Below, in pieces: positions 24,087 to 33,258 of a DNA stretch of 34,710 nt. A program made the translations under genes and the position numbers. This DNA comes from Pseudomonadota bacterium (GTDB taxonomy: Bacteria; Desulfobacterota; SM23-61): positions 1-34,710 of the forward strand of contig JAHJQK010000020.1 of the NCBI GenBank assembly GCA_018819135.1, in the 5' to 3' direction. Under the pieces are notes generated by a model. It was not told the origin of the DNA. It made no database searches and saw only the letters and a program-made list of their open reading frames with translations. Every line of letters starts with the position of its first letter. The stretch's first letter is position 1.

Positions 24087-25101
24087 CAAACGGCTTGCCG
24101 AGAATTTCGGCTGCGCGAACAGGAGAAACTAACCGTTCCGTCACCGCCTGCAAAAGAAGCCTTTTAAAGCGATCTGGTTCTTCATGGGAAACCTGTTCTC
24201 CAGGTTCGTTCCGATTCCAACCTCTTGCCCGAAAAAAGCGGAATAGCTCTGACGCCTGGCTTTCCGAGATAATGGAAAGGTCTTTCGCTCGATAAATCCA
24301 TTGCTGCATGCTCAGGCCGTATTTCTTTTTGAGCATGTGTAATTCCCCAATGTCGATCTTATTCCTTTGTTTCCCAAGCTCCCGATACACCATCTCTGCT
24401 GGAACCAGAAAAGCACCCGAAAACCGGTATGCCGCCTCTTCTTCATCCACATTTGGGGAGACTTTCATGATCAAATGGCCTATTTCGTGGGCTAAATTCG
24501 AGCGTTGGCGATCCCCCAAAAGTCCCCTTTTTATTAATATGACTGGAATTCTCTCATTCGCCCAACAAGAAAGGCCGTCAAACTCCTTCTCTCCTTCAAG
24601 GATAACGATTTTTACTCCCTGATCCTCCAGGGCTTCCGTAAGATTTTCGATCGGATCGACCCCAAGACTCCACAATTTCCGCAGGGAAACAGCGAGATCT
24701 TCAACATCATCCATGCCTTCGATTATGCAGTCTTCATCATGCGGGAGCTTGATTTTAGGGAATCTATTATCCGGGAATAGCGATTCAACTTCTAAATACC
24801 TCTCCACCCAATCTTTCGCCTTCGCTCGCATCGCTTGAAGATTCTTTGAGGAAGCAGCAAGACATTTTCGGTATGCCGGCTCGCCAAGCGTCACTTGAAC
24901 AGAATCGGGACGGAAGAAATATTCAACCTTAATGTCCAAGGCCTTTGCCAGTTTAATTAAAACATCTGAACCTGGATTTGATTTCCCGGCTTCATATTTG
25001 TGGATGACCTGAGCGCTGATATAATTGTCAGTCTTTTCAGCAAGTTGTCTCAAAGAAAGCCCTGCTGAGATGCGCGCTTGTTTAATGCGTTCACCAATCA
25101 T
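24049..25101 (-). CDS. XRE-family regulator with ImmA/IrrE metallopeptidase domain
   Basis: 350 residues. The N-terminal helix-turn-helix at about 4-60 (RISAGLSLRQLAEKTDNYIS, VIHKYEAGKSNPG) is of XRE type. The ImmA/IrrE domain has HEIGH at 205-209, the zinc peptidase HExxH, then DEEEAAYRFSGAFLVPAEM with the downstream Glu. Such proteins bind DNA and cleave or sense regulators. Paired with the overlapping PIN gene, it is the likely antitoxin or control element. A strong AGGAGG precedes the ATG. It faces a divergent small gene across a 9-bp inverted repeat, which is probably its own operator. Confidence 0.9.
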   Translation of the reverse strand: MIGERIKQARISAGLSLRQLAEKTDNYISAQVIHKYEAGKSNPGSDVLIKLAKALDIKVEYFFRPDSVQVTLGEPAYRKCLAASSKNLQAMRAKAKDWVERYLEVESLFPDNRFPKIKLPHDEDCIIEGMDDVEDLAVSLRKLWSLGVDPIENLTEALEDQGVKIVILEGEKEFDGLSCWANERIPVILIKRGLLGDRQRSNLAHEIGHLIMKVSPNVDEEEAAYRFSGAFLVPAEMVYRELGKQRNKIDIGELHMLKKKYGLSMQQWIYRAKDLSIISESQASELFRFFRARGWNRNEPGEQVSHEEPDRFKRLLLQAVTERLVSPVRAAEILGKPFDEFRKSLQVEFA

Positions 25102-25133
25102 AAATCTTCCCTCCTTTCCTCCTCTCTCTATTG

Positions 25134-25169
25134 GTTGACAAATAACATTTTTTATGGTATTTTGTCAAC
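25134..25169. promoter_or_regulatory. Divergent promoter with XRE-type operator
   Basis: On the plus strand TTGACA (25135-25140), a 17-bp spacer and TATTTT (25158-25163) make a good promoter. A perfect 9-bp inverted repeat, GTTGACAAA (25134-25142) and TTTGTCAAC (25161-25169), covers both boxes. Binding there would shut off the small plus-strand gene and could also affect the XRE-ImmA gene that starts 33 bp to the left. Confidence 0.6.
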
Positions 25170-25192
25170 TAAATAAAGGAGGCGAAAAATTG

Positions 25193-25366
25193 ATGGCAAC
25201 GAATCCACCAAAGGGAGATGGTCATCGGCATGGATCAATACGCGAATGCTCCCATGCATATAATCCCAAAACGGAACGTTGGGTAAAACGGGATTTCGGG
25301 ACCGGCCGGTTCATTGATCAAAAGGCGAACCAAATTCCGTTTAAAGGTGTGCGGAGGGAAAAATAA
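25193..25366 (+). CDS. Small basic protein of unknown function
   Basis: 57 residues from ATG 25193; AAGGAGG lies 10 nt upstream, and TTG 25190 at 7 nt is also possible. The sequence is basic and rich in Gly, Lys and Arg, with PPKGDGHRHGSIRECS, YNPKTERWVKRDFGTGRF and PFKGVRREK. Proteins of this pattern are widespread short hypotheticals; I know of no assigned function. It is divergent from the XRE-ImmA gene and shares its operator-like repeat, so it is probably co-regulated with the PIN pair. The Shine-Dalgarno and promoter support real expression. Confidence 0.7.
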   Translation: MATNPPKGDGHRHGSIRECSHAYNPKTERWVKRDFGTGRFIDQKANQIPFKGVRREK

Positions 25367-25414
25367 AGTTAGCTAAATCAGGAGACCCGAAAATTTTAAC
25401 CCATGTCTCCAGAA

Positions 25415-25633
25415 TTAGGCGACGGTTCGGTATTCACCGTATTTATGTTCTTCTTTTTCTTCCAGGACGCGGAAGGTTTCGCTGGGAGAATCGGGGCCGT
25501 AAACATCTTTGGGGTCGAGGATGCAGCGGAGTTCATCTCGGGTAAGGCCATAAATTTTGGCATAATAGGCATCCGGTTCGGCGCGAAGGATGGCGGGGCG
25601 ATCTCCATCCCTTTCGAATGGTGAAAAAGGCAC
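25415..25633 (-). pseudogene. C-terminal fragment of an Eco57I/N6-type DNA methyltransferase
   Basis: 72 codons. LRAEPDAYYAKIYGLTRDEL, RCILDPKDVYGPDSPSETFR and VLEEKEEHKYGEYRT match the C-terminal tail of large class I adenine methyltransferases linked with helicases in defence systems. The catalytic NPPY part and everything else N-terminal is missing, and the tail stops just after YGEYRT, earlier than in intact proteins. The GTG 25633 start is only formal. It is probably what remains of the methylase that belonged with the helicase upstream. Confidence 0.7.
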
Positions 25634-25636
25634 CGG

Positions 25637-26011
25637 TTAAATCCCTGGATCATGAAAAAACTTTCCATCGGTTTTCAAAGAAAACCCGAAAGCCCTGAGT
25701 GCGATGGCAAGCTCTTGGATAGACTTTTTCCCCATGTTTCTTAGCGAAAACAATGCTCCTTGGCTAAATTCCGCAATTCTTTGCGGGTTTTCAAATATCT
25801 CTTCGTTTCCCCTGAAATAGGTCAAAAGGACATTCTGAGTCCGGACTGAAAGTAGTTTTCTGAATTCTGGCCAGTTATTCCTTTGATCTACTGTTTTGCT
25901 AATGACTTTAGCTCTTTCTTTGCTTATACCGAAACTCTCAGCGATACTACGGTAGAATGCCCCTTTTTTACGCATTTCCAGGATCTGCTTGTCTCTTTTG
26001 GAAATATTCAT
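25637..26011 (-). CDS. HTH plus RNA polymerase alpha-CTD-like protein
   Basis: About 124 residues from ATG 26011, which has an AGAGG 8 nt upstream; a TTG at 26041 is possible but less likely. The N-terminal part has a sigma-region-4-like helix-turn-helix (SIAESFGISKERAKVISKTV). The second half matches the alpha-subunit C-terminal domain: LSVRTQNVLL corresponds to the Arg265 and Asn268 region and LRNMGKKSIQELAIALRAFG to the NLGKKS helix-hairpin-helix. So the DNA-binding residues of alpha-CTD are kept outside rpoA. It lies between a helicase gene and a methyltransferase fragment on the same strand and may regulate the island. No characterised homologue is known to me. Confidence 0.7.
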   Translation of the reverse strand: MNISKRDKQILEMRKKGAFYRSIAESFGISKERAKVISKTVDQRNNWPEFRKLLSVRTQNVLLTYFRGNEEIFENPQRIAEFSQGALFSLRNMGKKSIQELAIALRAFGFSLKTDGKFFHDPGI

Positions 26012-26060
26012 GCGCAGAACCTCTTTTACGTCAAGTATCAATCTCTAAAGGGTAACAGCG

Positions 26061-28703
26061 TCACCACTCTTTTTGAAGAACCTCAAGCTGGCTCATGAAA
26101 TCCAATACCCGACTGCAGCTCTCCCAATCCACGTGTTCAATCCGGTCATAGCGCATTTCAAAAGGATGGCGGTCCGGAAGTTCGTCGATAACCTCTTTGG
26201 CCCGTTCTTCTTCACGGAGTGCTGCCCAGATCCATACATCTTCTAAGGTGTCAGGGATCTGACCGAACATATTACGAATATTTTCCAGCCGCTGGGACAG
26301 GAGCTGGTGAACCCGGTCTTCCACGGAATCCTTATAGCGCATGTTGAAGATCAGGACATCGGGACGAAGCTGGCCGATACGTTGGATCCTTCCCTTGCGC
26401 TGCTCTAACCTTGTCGGATTCCAAGGCAGGTCTAAATTGATTAGGGATCCTAAACGCTGGAGATTGAGCCCCTCCGAAGCCGCGTCTGTCCCAAGAACCA
26501 GCCTTAAATGCCCCGTGCTAATTTGTTTCTTGATTTCGTCTCTATTTAAACGCCGAAAAATTCCATCCTGGATAATTCCTGAGCCAGAAACATTAGCATA
26601 GATGGCGATTTTTTCCGCCAGCAGACGTTTGGACAATCTCCGCGCAAGCCATAGTACGGAATCGTAATACTGGCTAAAAATGATACAGCCAAGTGAAAGC
26701 CAGCCGGTTGTATCTGGCAGGCGGGTTAATAGGATTCTCTCGACCAGTTGGAGTTTTGGGTCTTCATCTTTGTTCTCATCGAGTATCCTTAAGAACCTGC
26801 GTAAGGCTTCTGCTTCCTCCCTTGTAAGCGGGTAAAGGGAGGAGAGCGTCTCATCAGCTTCACCTTCCCCTTCTTCATCTGCCTGATCATATTCGGTCCC
26901 GAGCATTTTTATTGCGGTTAAGCGGCCTGCCTCAATGGTACTCCCCACCCGGCGCAAAAGAATGGTCTTCATGAATCCGGAATTTAAGCCAGGCCTTTTG
27001 GCAAGGATAGAACAGAAGTTTTCTGCGGCCTCATAAGCGTCCCGCAGGAATGGCGGAAGGCCGATGGCCTCTTTTTCCTCCTCCCCATAAAGACGAACTT
27101 TTATTGGTTGAAGGTATGGTTCATTGGTCTGTGGATTGATTGTATTTTCCAGGAAGTCCCGGGTCCGACGGATAATGTGGCGGATGAAAGGGTTGTGTTC
27201 CTGAAAGAACTTTTTGGAAATGCGACGAACCCTCTGTTCATCCGGATTGGATAGATTGCCAAAAGCCTCCGGCGCAACCCAGATGTCAGAATTGGCAGCA
27301 TTCAGACCGCGACGAAGCAATTGATAGTCCATACCCTCTGAGGATGGTGGCAGGGGGTCGCGCATCCATTCCCACATTTCATGCATATCGCTGGGTTGGT
27401 CAATCACTTCCAACACAAGGTCCAATCCCTCCAGCGGGCGCGTCCGCCAGCGACTATATGGAGTTCCGAGGAGGAAATCCTTTCCATTGTTTAGAGCATT
27501 GAGAAGATCCCAGGCCTCGATTGGGTCAAGTTGGACAGGCGTCGCCGTGGCCAGCAACAGGCTCTTGGTCTGGCAGGCAATCTCCATAAGAAAGCGCAGG
27601 AGGTTATTTGGCTCAGCTTTTTCACCCCTGTGAGTGGGACCGATGTTGCTTCGCCTTGCCCGGTGTGCTTCATCAAGGATAACGCAATCGTAAGTGAGCT
27701 CTTTCAAGTAATTGGTGCCTTCCGAACCCCTGATAATGAGACCGGTAGAGACAATACCGATGCGTCGAGGGCATTTCTTTAGGCCCTCAGGACCGAGTTC
27801 CGGGTAAGTCACACCTTGTTCGTCAATCCATTGCTTGCCGGTCCATCGCGCCGAAGGCATAGCCAACAAATTCCAGAGTTCATCTTGCCACTGGATCAAT
27901 AGAGGCCTCGGGACAAGGATCAGGATGGGCTTTTCTCCATAGAGGGCCATAAGCTTGGCGGCAAGGGCAAGTTGCACTGTTTTCCCCAGACCTACCTGGT
28001 CGGCCAGAAGATACCTTGCACCGCCGTTTTTGTGAGCATCAAAGGCCAGCTTGATGAAATATTTCTGATGTTCCCATAGACCGTTCTCCCGGCGGTATAT
28101 GGGAAGTTCCACGATCGGCTCCGCTGGCAGCGCCTCCTCGCTCCTCCAGGTCTTGACATCTGGGATCACAACCCGTTGGGTTAGCCGGTATACATCTTCA
28201 ACAACCGCTTCCGCCAGCTCTACCGCCTGCGGGGATGCCCACAGAGCGTCGAATTCCTCCTGGACCCACTGGACCCCCTCCGGGCTTTCGTCGAGCCAAA
28301 CCAGTTCATAATTATTTGTCCAGGCGCTCCGAGATTCATTGGCACTACCGATAAAACAAATCCTGCTGCCATCTCCCCTCGTTATCACCCCCGCCTTTCC
28401 GTGGATCAGGCCGAAAGATGAATCTGGCAAAACCTTCACTGTGAGGCGACCGTCTTGGAGGAATACATAGAGCCGCTGAAGGCGATTCTTCATTGGGTCA
28501 TTGACTTCAGCGGGCAAGGATGCGCACCATTCTTTCCACATTCCCCATTTTGCCGCCCTGGCTGTTTGGACATCCAGGACGCTTAAGCAGGAATTGCAGA
28601 CCACCCTGACAGAGGCTTCTTTCATGTCTTGGGCCATCTGCTCCAGGGCTTCCCCCGCCACTTCCAATAAAGATGAGCTGAAATACCCGGCGATCCGGTC
28701 GTA
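26061..28703 (-). pseudogene. PLD-SNF2 helicase of a defence system, 5' end disrupted
   Basis: The frame from 28667 gives 868 residues. A phospholipase-D-like half site HGKAGVI is at about 89 with FIGSANES near 107. The SNF2 helicase follows: QVGLGKT near 224-230, LDEAH near 331-335, LLLATATPVQL, and the C-terminal lobe LVLGTDAASEGLNLQRLGSL with RKGRIQRIGQ. Family homology extends upstream of 28667 (HYDRIAGYFSSSLLEVAGEA), but an in-frame TAG follows at about 28707 and no ATG or GTG exists; the only start is TTG 28667. The N-terminus is thus lost or cut, although the motor domain is intact. Similar PLD-helicase proteins pair with methyltransferases in anti-phage systems, and the fragment at 25415-25633 fits. 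An unusual start giving a shorter working protein cannot be excluded. Confidence 0.75.
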
Positions 28704-28949
28704 ATGGTGAGACTACGAACGGGACGTTCATGCAGAACGTGCTTTGCATTAACATTCGTTGTTTTTATGGAGCGAGGCAATTTCGGAACGAACGTCCCCT
28801 ATTTCACTATTTCACTTCAACTAAAAAGAGATATTTTTATCGTCAGGGTGCCCGGAGGGAAACCTGATTGATAAAAAGGAAATTCCTATACTATCAAGCA
28901 AGTTACTCCAGAACTCACAGTGCTTTTCCATCAACTGTTATTCCAATGT
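28704..28949. other. Intergenic border between helicase and tctA
   Basis: No gene is seen. A 9-bp inverted repeat, GGGACGTTC (28721-28729) and GAACGTCCC (28790-28798), flanks 60 bp just upstream of the point where helicase homology stops. It could mark a rearrangement end. The tctA terminator lies to the right at 28834-28877. Confidence 0.4.
28834..28877 (-). terminator. Probable terminator of the tct operon
   Basis: TTTTTATC (28834-28841) with TCAGG pairs with CCTGA and GATAAAAA (28870-28877), with one small internal loop and a GC-containing apex. The T-rich arm comes out last on the minus-strand side as well, so it may act in both directions. It lies about 70 bp after the tctA stop codon. 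Confidence 0.5.
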
Positions 28950-30446
28950 TTACACTATTCTTCTATCAGATAAATACTTCTGGATGACAGGTAGCAATAG
29001 GAAAAGTATCCCCAGAAGAATGAGAGTAGCTGATATGGGACGAGTCAGAAAAGGCAACGGGCTTATTAAACCGAACCCTTGAACTGCCTGAATGAAAGAA
29101 CTCTCCGCGAGCCTGCCCAATATCACCCCTAAGACAAGGGCTGCCGCTGAAAATCCATATTTTTCCATGTAATATCCTATTACGCCGAATATGGCCATGA
29201 TCCACAGGTCCTCAATGGAATTTCGAATAGCGAAAGTACCCACTGAACATAGGGCTACTATGATAAATGCAATAATGGAAAAGGGCAATTTCAGCATATT
29301 TAAATAGAACCGGCCGAAGAAAATGCTCTCAAAAAACATGATTATGTTTGTAAGCACCATGGCGACAAATACGGCATAAACTAAATCTGGCATTTGTTGA
29401 AAGACAATGGGGCTTGGCTGAATCCCTTTCAGCAGCAATACACCCAGCATTACCGCCGTGGAAGCGCTTCCAGGTATTCCCAGGGTGAGCATGGGGATCA
29501 TCGCTCCGCCGTAAGAAGCATTGTTCGCCGTCTCCGACGCCACAACCCCTCTGGGTTCTCCCTTTCCGTATTTTTCAGGATGGCGGGATCTGCGAACTTC
29601 CCACCCATAAGCGACAAAAGCGGAGGCAGTGGCGCCAGCGCCAGGAAGGAATCCCACAAGAGTGCCAATGATAGAAGACCTGAGAAATGTTGCTTTAGTT
29701 TCTCTCATAAATTTAAAACTCGGAAGTTTTACTGTCCATTTGGGAATGGAGACGTCTAACTGAGCGGTCCCTTTCCCCTCTATTAAAATTTTGATCAACT
29801 CCGATATAGCAAATACTCCCATAATAATGGGAACAAACTCGAAGCCCATTTTTAAAATACGCGTGTTGAAATCGTATCTGAACGCGCCTGTAGTTTCAGA
29901 CATTCCTACGGTTGCTAGAAGAACCCCGAAAGCCCCTGAGATCAACCCTTTTAAAATGGAGCCTGTCCCAACACTGCTTACAACTGAAAGGCCGAAGAAC
30001 ACAAAGGCAAAGTATTCCGCTGGCCCGAAAGCCAGCGCAAATTTGGCCAGCAAGGGGGCAAAAATTATGCAAGCTATCACACCGAAGACTCCTCCCAAAG
30101 AGGAATAGAGAAAAGCTATTCCCATGGCTTCCGCACTTCTCCCCTGTTTGGCCATGGGGTAGCCATCGAAAGTAGTACACGCAGATTGAGGTTCACCGGG
30201 TATCTTGAAAAGAATGGCCAGCATGCATCCGCCGTGTATGCCTCCACCGTAAATTGCCGCCATAAAAATCATGGAGCTGATGGGGTCCATGTAATAAACA
30301 AAAGGAATAGTAAGGACAAGAGCGGCCGTATTGCTCAATCCTGGTAAAGCGGCAAATGATAAACCTATAAATACCCCTCCTATCAGCAGCACGAGGCTGT
30401 ACCATTTAAAGACAAGATCTATGCCCATTAACCAATATTCGATCAT
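28950..30446 (-). CDS. tctA: Tripartite tricarboxylate transporter large permease TctA
   Basis: 498 residues, the normal length for TctA. FAALPGLSNTAALVLTIPFV near 30, AIYGGGIHGGCMLAILFKIP with GEPQSACTTFDGYPMAKQGR, and the repeat GFLPGAGATASAFVAYGWE with GGAMIPMLTLGIPGSASTAV are the paired signature loops of the family. About 10-12 membrane helices. With TctB it imports a carboxylate delivered by TctC. It follows tctB by 19 bp and ends the operon. The substrate is unknown; the neighbouring enolase-superfamily and DapA-family genes suggest a sugar acid or related hydroxy/oxo acid. Confidence 0.95.
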   Translation of the reverse strand: MIEYWLMGIDLVFKWYSLVLLIGGVFIGLSFAALPGLSNTAALVLTIPFVYYMDPISSMIFMAAIYGGGIHGGCMLAILFKIPGEPQSACTTFDGYPMAKQGRSAEAMGIAFLYSSLGGVFGVIACIIFAPLLAKFALAFGPAEYFAFVFFGLSVVSSVGTGSILKGLISGAFGVLLATVGMSETTGAFRYDFNTRILKMGFEFVPIIMGVFAISELIKILIEGKGTAQLDVSIPKWTVKLPSFKFMRETKATFLRSSIIGTLVGFLPGAGATASAFVAYGWEVRRSRHPEKYGKGEPRGVVASETANNASYGGAMIPMLTLGIPGSASTAVMLGVLLLKGIQPSPIVFQQMPDLVYAVFVAMVLTNIIMFFESIFFGRFYLNMLKLPFSIIAFIIVALCSVGTFAIRNSIEDLWIMAIFGVIGYYMEKYGFSAAALVLGVILGRLAESSFIQAVQGFGLISPLPFLTRPISATLILLGILFLLLPVIQKYLSDRRIV

Positions 30447-30465
30447 TATTTCAACTTCTTTTGAT

Positions 30466-30999
30466 TTAGAACATTACAAACTCGCTGAATGCTCTGAATA
30501 TCCATGTTCCTTTGGGTAAAGGAAGGTAAAGATAGCGTGAGAATATTAAAACGATCAATATACTTATAATAAAGCTTATAAGACACCCCTTTCCTACATT
30601 CAGTTCTTTTCGCCCGATGGTCAAGCAAAACACAAAGCCGAAAAGGATCGTATCCAGCGGAAAACCCAGGATCTCCATTAAAAAGAGATAGCAAAAAAGA
30701 ATCAAGACGAAAGCAATAGCAGGTTTGAGATTTTTCTCGCTCTCAGCTTCTTCAACAATTTTTTCGTGAGCTATAGGAGTTTTTTTTAGAACCGATAATA
30801 TGACAAGCAAAATAAGCAAAAAGAATATCACGCAGAGGACGATCCTGGGCCATGTGGCGCCTGTAACAGAAAAACGGTCTGTTGCCGGCGTTGAGGTTGA
30901 CCAGGTTGCTACCTCAGGAAAATAAAATGTCAGGACGAACGCGAAAGTCGCCAACATCAGGAGAAAGAGAGCTGGTATGAGATCTTTACTCTTTCTCAT
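30466..30999 (-). CDS. tctB: Tripartite tricarboxylate transporter small permease TctB
   Basis: 177 residues with four hydrophobic helices at about 8-28, 52-70, 91-108 and 133-153. LMEILGFPLDTILFGFVFCL and SRYLYLPLPKGTW are typical TctB segments. An AGGATG lies before the ATG. It sits between tctC, from which a hairpin separates it, and tctA. The remnant at 5526-5873 is a second, broken copy of the same family in this window, clearly diverged from this one. Confidence 0.9.
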   Translation of the reverse strand: MRKSKDLIPALFLLMLATFAFVLTFYFPEVATWSTSTPATDRFSVTGATWPRIVLCVIFFLLILLVILSVLKKTPIAHEKIVEEAESEKNLKPAIAFVLILFCYLFLMEILGFPLDTILFGFVFCLTIGRKELNVGKGCLISFIISILIVLIFSRYLYLPLPKGTWIFRAFSEFVMF

Positions 31000-31043
31000 T
31001 TCTCACATCCTGTGATACCAGTTGGAATTATTACAAAAGCCTT

Positions 31044-31098
31044 GCAAGGGCCTTGAACGGAGGGTCATAAAATTTTCTCCTCCAGACCAGGCCCTTGC
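31044..31098 (-). promoter_or_regulatory. Stem-loop between tctC and tctB
   Basis: A perfect 10-bp inverted repeat GCAAGGGCCT (31044-31053) and AGGCCCTTGC (31089-31098) encloses a second pair GGAGG/CCTCC (31059-31063, 31079-31083). It lies between the binding-protein gene and the permease genes, the same position as the hairpin at 4237-4296 in the TRAP operon. It probably limits readthrough or protects the tctC message end. Confidence 0.6.
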
Positions 31099-31112
31099 GG
31101 TCCACATACTGG

Positions 31113-32108
31113 CTATTTCTTTTGAAGAGCCTTTACTTGTTCATACTCAGCAACGAAGAATTTATGTGCATCAGCCCCACAAAGAACACTTTTTGGATCT
31201 GCCGCCGTCTGCTCCAAAAACTTTTTGTATTCCGGACTTTCAGTGACTGCGCATAAAACTTTTGTGAGGTAATCCTTTATCTCTTTAGTGGCCTTGTTGT
31301 TAATCCCCACTCCTCTCCACAGTGCTATGGTGATATCGCATCCCAGTTCCTTTGCTGTTGGCGTATCAAGGAAACCGGGGAATCTCGATTCGCTCATGAA
31401 CACCAGGGCCCTCGCGCCTTGATCAATCAAAGGCTTTATGTCCCCGGGCTGCTCGTAGAGTATGTCCGCGTGCTTGCCAGCAAAAGCCGAATACCTGCGA
31501 GCAGGCTTGTCATAAGGAACATAGGTGATTTTAAGACCTGTACATTTTTCCCATAACGAGAGGGTTAAATCTCCCAATCCCCCTTTTCCCACATCCGCTA
31601 AAAGCAGTTTGTAGGGATTCTTCTTTGAATATTCGATAACCTCTTTCCAGCTCTTGAACTCGGAGTCTTTCAGAACCCAATAAGCACCGGGCACATACTG
31701 CGCTACCAAAAGAACGTCGAGGTGAGGAGGCCCAAATTCGGTTTTTCGCAGTATATAATTCATATAAGAATCCCATGCCGAAAAAAAGATGGTATACCCA
31801 TCCGCCGGCTGTCTCATAGAGTAATCAAGAGCTTTCGCACCGCCTGCGCCCGGCATATTGTTCACAATCATCTTGATGCCATAGAACTTCTCTGTGAGCT
31901 CGCCTACTTTCCGGGCCATTAAATCAGCTCCACCACCTACACCCCAGCCACATATAAATTCTATGGGCCTTTTTGGATAATCGGCAAATTTTGCCGGTTT
32001 TTCAATTTTAGGGGCAGTCCAGCTATAAGCTTGGCTCCCAAAGGCAAAACCCATCAGCACCCCAACCAGAAAAAATACGACCCATTTCCCTTTTTCCCCT
32101 CTAGCCAT
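31113..32108 (-). CDS. tctC: Tripartite tricarboxylate transporter binding protein TctC (Bug family)
   Basis: 331 residues with a signal peptide (WVVFFLVGVLMGFAFGSQAYS at about 9-29), so periplasmic. YPKRPIEFICGWGVGGGADL near 44, VNNMPGAGGAKALDY and VGKGGLGDLTLSLWEK are the usual Bug/TctC blocks that contact the carboxylate. A strong AAGGAGG precedes the ATG. It stands upstream of tctB and tctA and downstream of two metabolic genes. The ligand is unknown. Confidence 0.93.
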   Translation of the reverse strand: MARGEKGKWVVFFLVGVLMGFAFGSQAYSWTAPKIEKPAKFADYPKRPIEFICGWGVGGGADLMARKVGELTEKFYGIKMIVNNMPGAGGAKALDYSMRQPADGYTIFFSAWDSYMNYILRKTEFGPPHLDVLLVAQYVPGAYWVLKDSEFKSWKEVIEYSKKNPYKLLLADVGKGGLGDLTLSLWEKCTGLKITYVPYDKPARRYSAFAGKHADILYEQPGDIKPLIDQGARALVFMSESRFPGFLDTPTAKELGCDITIALWRGVGINNKATKEIKDYLTKVLCAVTESPEYKKFLEQTAADPKSVLCGADAHKFFVAEYEQVKALQKK

Positions 32109-32154
32109 TTCTATCCTCCTTTCTGGATTTTTTTGGAATACAAGGTTTCATTCC

Positions 32155-33258
32155 TTACCCCTTCTCTGTTTTTCTACGATGTCCAACCCTCCATTCAGCT
32201 TTTTCGACGGTAAACCTCTCTATTTTCTCCATATCGACTTGGAAGGATTGGGCGGCCTTCAATAGAATTTTCCCCCGCTCAACCTGAAGAGGGGTTTGGA
32301 AAAGAGGACTTTTCACTTTCAAAAAGCCATTCAATTCACCGGCGGTTTTGAGTTGTAATCTTAAGAACACCAGGGCTTCATGGTAACAACCGACGTCGGT
32401 AGAAATCCCATTTCCTATGACCAGTTTGAAACCACTTTCGATCACCTTTCGGCCCATTTCCATCAGCCTCTGCATGCTTCCCGCCTTCATTAATTTCAAT
32501 TTGATGAAATGAGCGCACCCCCAGTCCCTAGCCTTTTGGATATCTCTTTCATCATAAATGGACTCATCTAGCATCAAGGGGAGAGGAGAATGGGGAGCAA
32601 ATCCACGCATCGTATCCCATTGGTCTTCGGGAAAAGGCTGTTCAAAGAGCTCAATGTTGCCCGGGTCCACGCTGCCTACAAACTGTAGGGCCTCTTCGAA
32701 AGAATAGCCTTGATTGGCGTCGATTCGAATCAGGGCCCGCCTTCCTACTAGCTCTTGGGCTTTTTTGACCTTTTGAATGTCCTCCTCTACCTGAAAGCCC
32801 ACTTTTATCTTAATCGTTTCATATCCTTCTTCGAACAAGCGAGAGAGATATTCGGGAATCTCTTCCTGGTGGCGAACGTTCAATATACCCACCAGAGGCA
32901 CTTCACCTTTCAGGCCTGCAGGGAGGGTAGACCAGGAAGGATCCATGGCCTCCAGGGCAGTCAAAAGTGGGGTAGTGGAGAAGGGAGAGGAGCTTTGATA
33001 AGGAGTCAGCGAATTGTAGGCTTCCCTGGAATCTCTGCCGGCAAGCTCTTTCCCCTTAGCCTTGACGAATTCCCATACCTTGGCTGGGGATTCCCAGGAA
33101 TACCCCAGAAGAGGGGTACTTTCCCCCACGGTGATTTTACCATCCGACTGAAGGAGGGCAATCACAGTCATATAGGTAGGAATATCGGCGATGGCCGTAT
33201 AGTAGGGATGGGTTAAGGGAATTTCCATTCGGTAAAGGCTAACCGAGGTGATTTTCAC
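32155..33258 (-). CDS. Mandelate racemase / muconate lactonizing (enolase superfamily) enzyme
   Basis: 367 residues. The capping domain at about 1-125 is followed by the modified TIM barrel: TIKIKVGF gives the KxK acid/base pair, RIDANQGYS, ELFEQPFPE and LMLDESI the metal-binding Asp, Glu and Asp, and HFIKLKLMKAG the second catalytic lysine, as in dipeptide epimerase and muconate cycloisomerase types. The reaction would start with proton abstraction next to a carboxylate. The start is GTG 33258 behind GGGGGAG at 5 nt. It lies between a DapA-family gene and tctC, in one operon. Epimerase, cycloisomerase and dehydratase activities cannot be told apart from sequence. Confidence 0.88.
   Translation of the reverse strand: MKITSVSLYRMEIPLTHPYYTAIADIPTYMTVIALLQSDGKITVGESTPLLGYSWESPAKVWEFVKAKGKELAGRDSREAYNSLTPYQSSSPFSTTPLLTALEAMDPSWSTLPAGLKGEVPLVGILNVRHQEEIPEYLSRLFEEGYETIKIKVGFQVEEDIQKVKKAQELVGRRALIRIDANQGYSFEEALQFVGSVDPGNIELFEQPFPEDQWDTMRGFAPHSPLPLMLDESIYDERDIQKARDWGCAHFIKLKLMKAGSMQRLMEMGRKVIESGFKLVIGNGISTDVGCYHEALVFLRLQLKTAGELNGFLKVKSPLFQTPLQVERGKILLKAAQSFQVDMEKIERFTVEKAEWRVGHRRKTEKG

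Noticed and set aside
28507..28755. Minus-strand frame of 82 codons beginning MLMQSTFCMNVPF
   Set aside because: It overlaps the helicase in another frame; the helicase frame carries the recognisable HYDRIAGYFSSS and PLD motifs.
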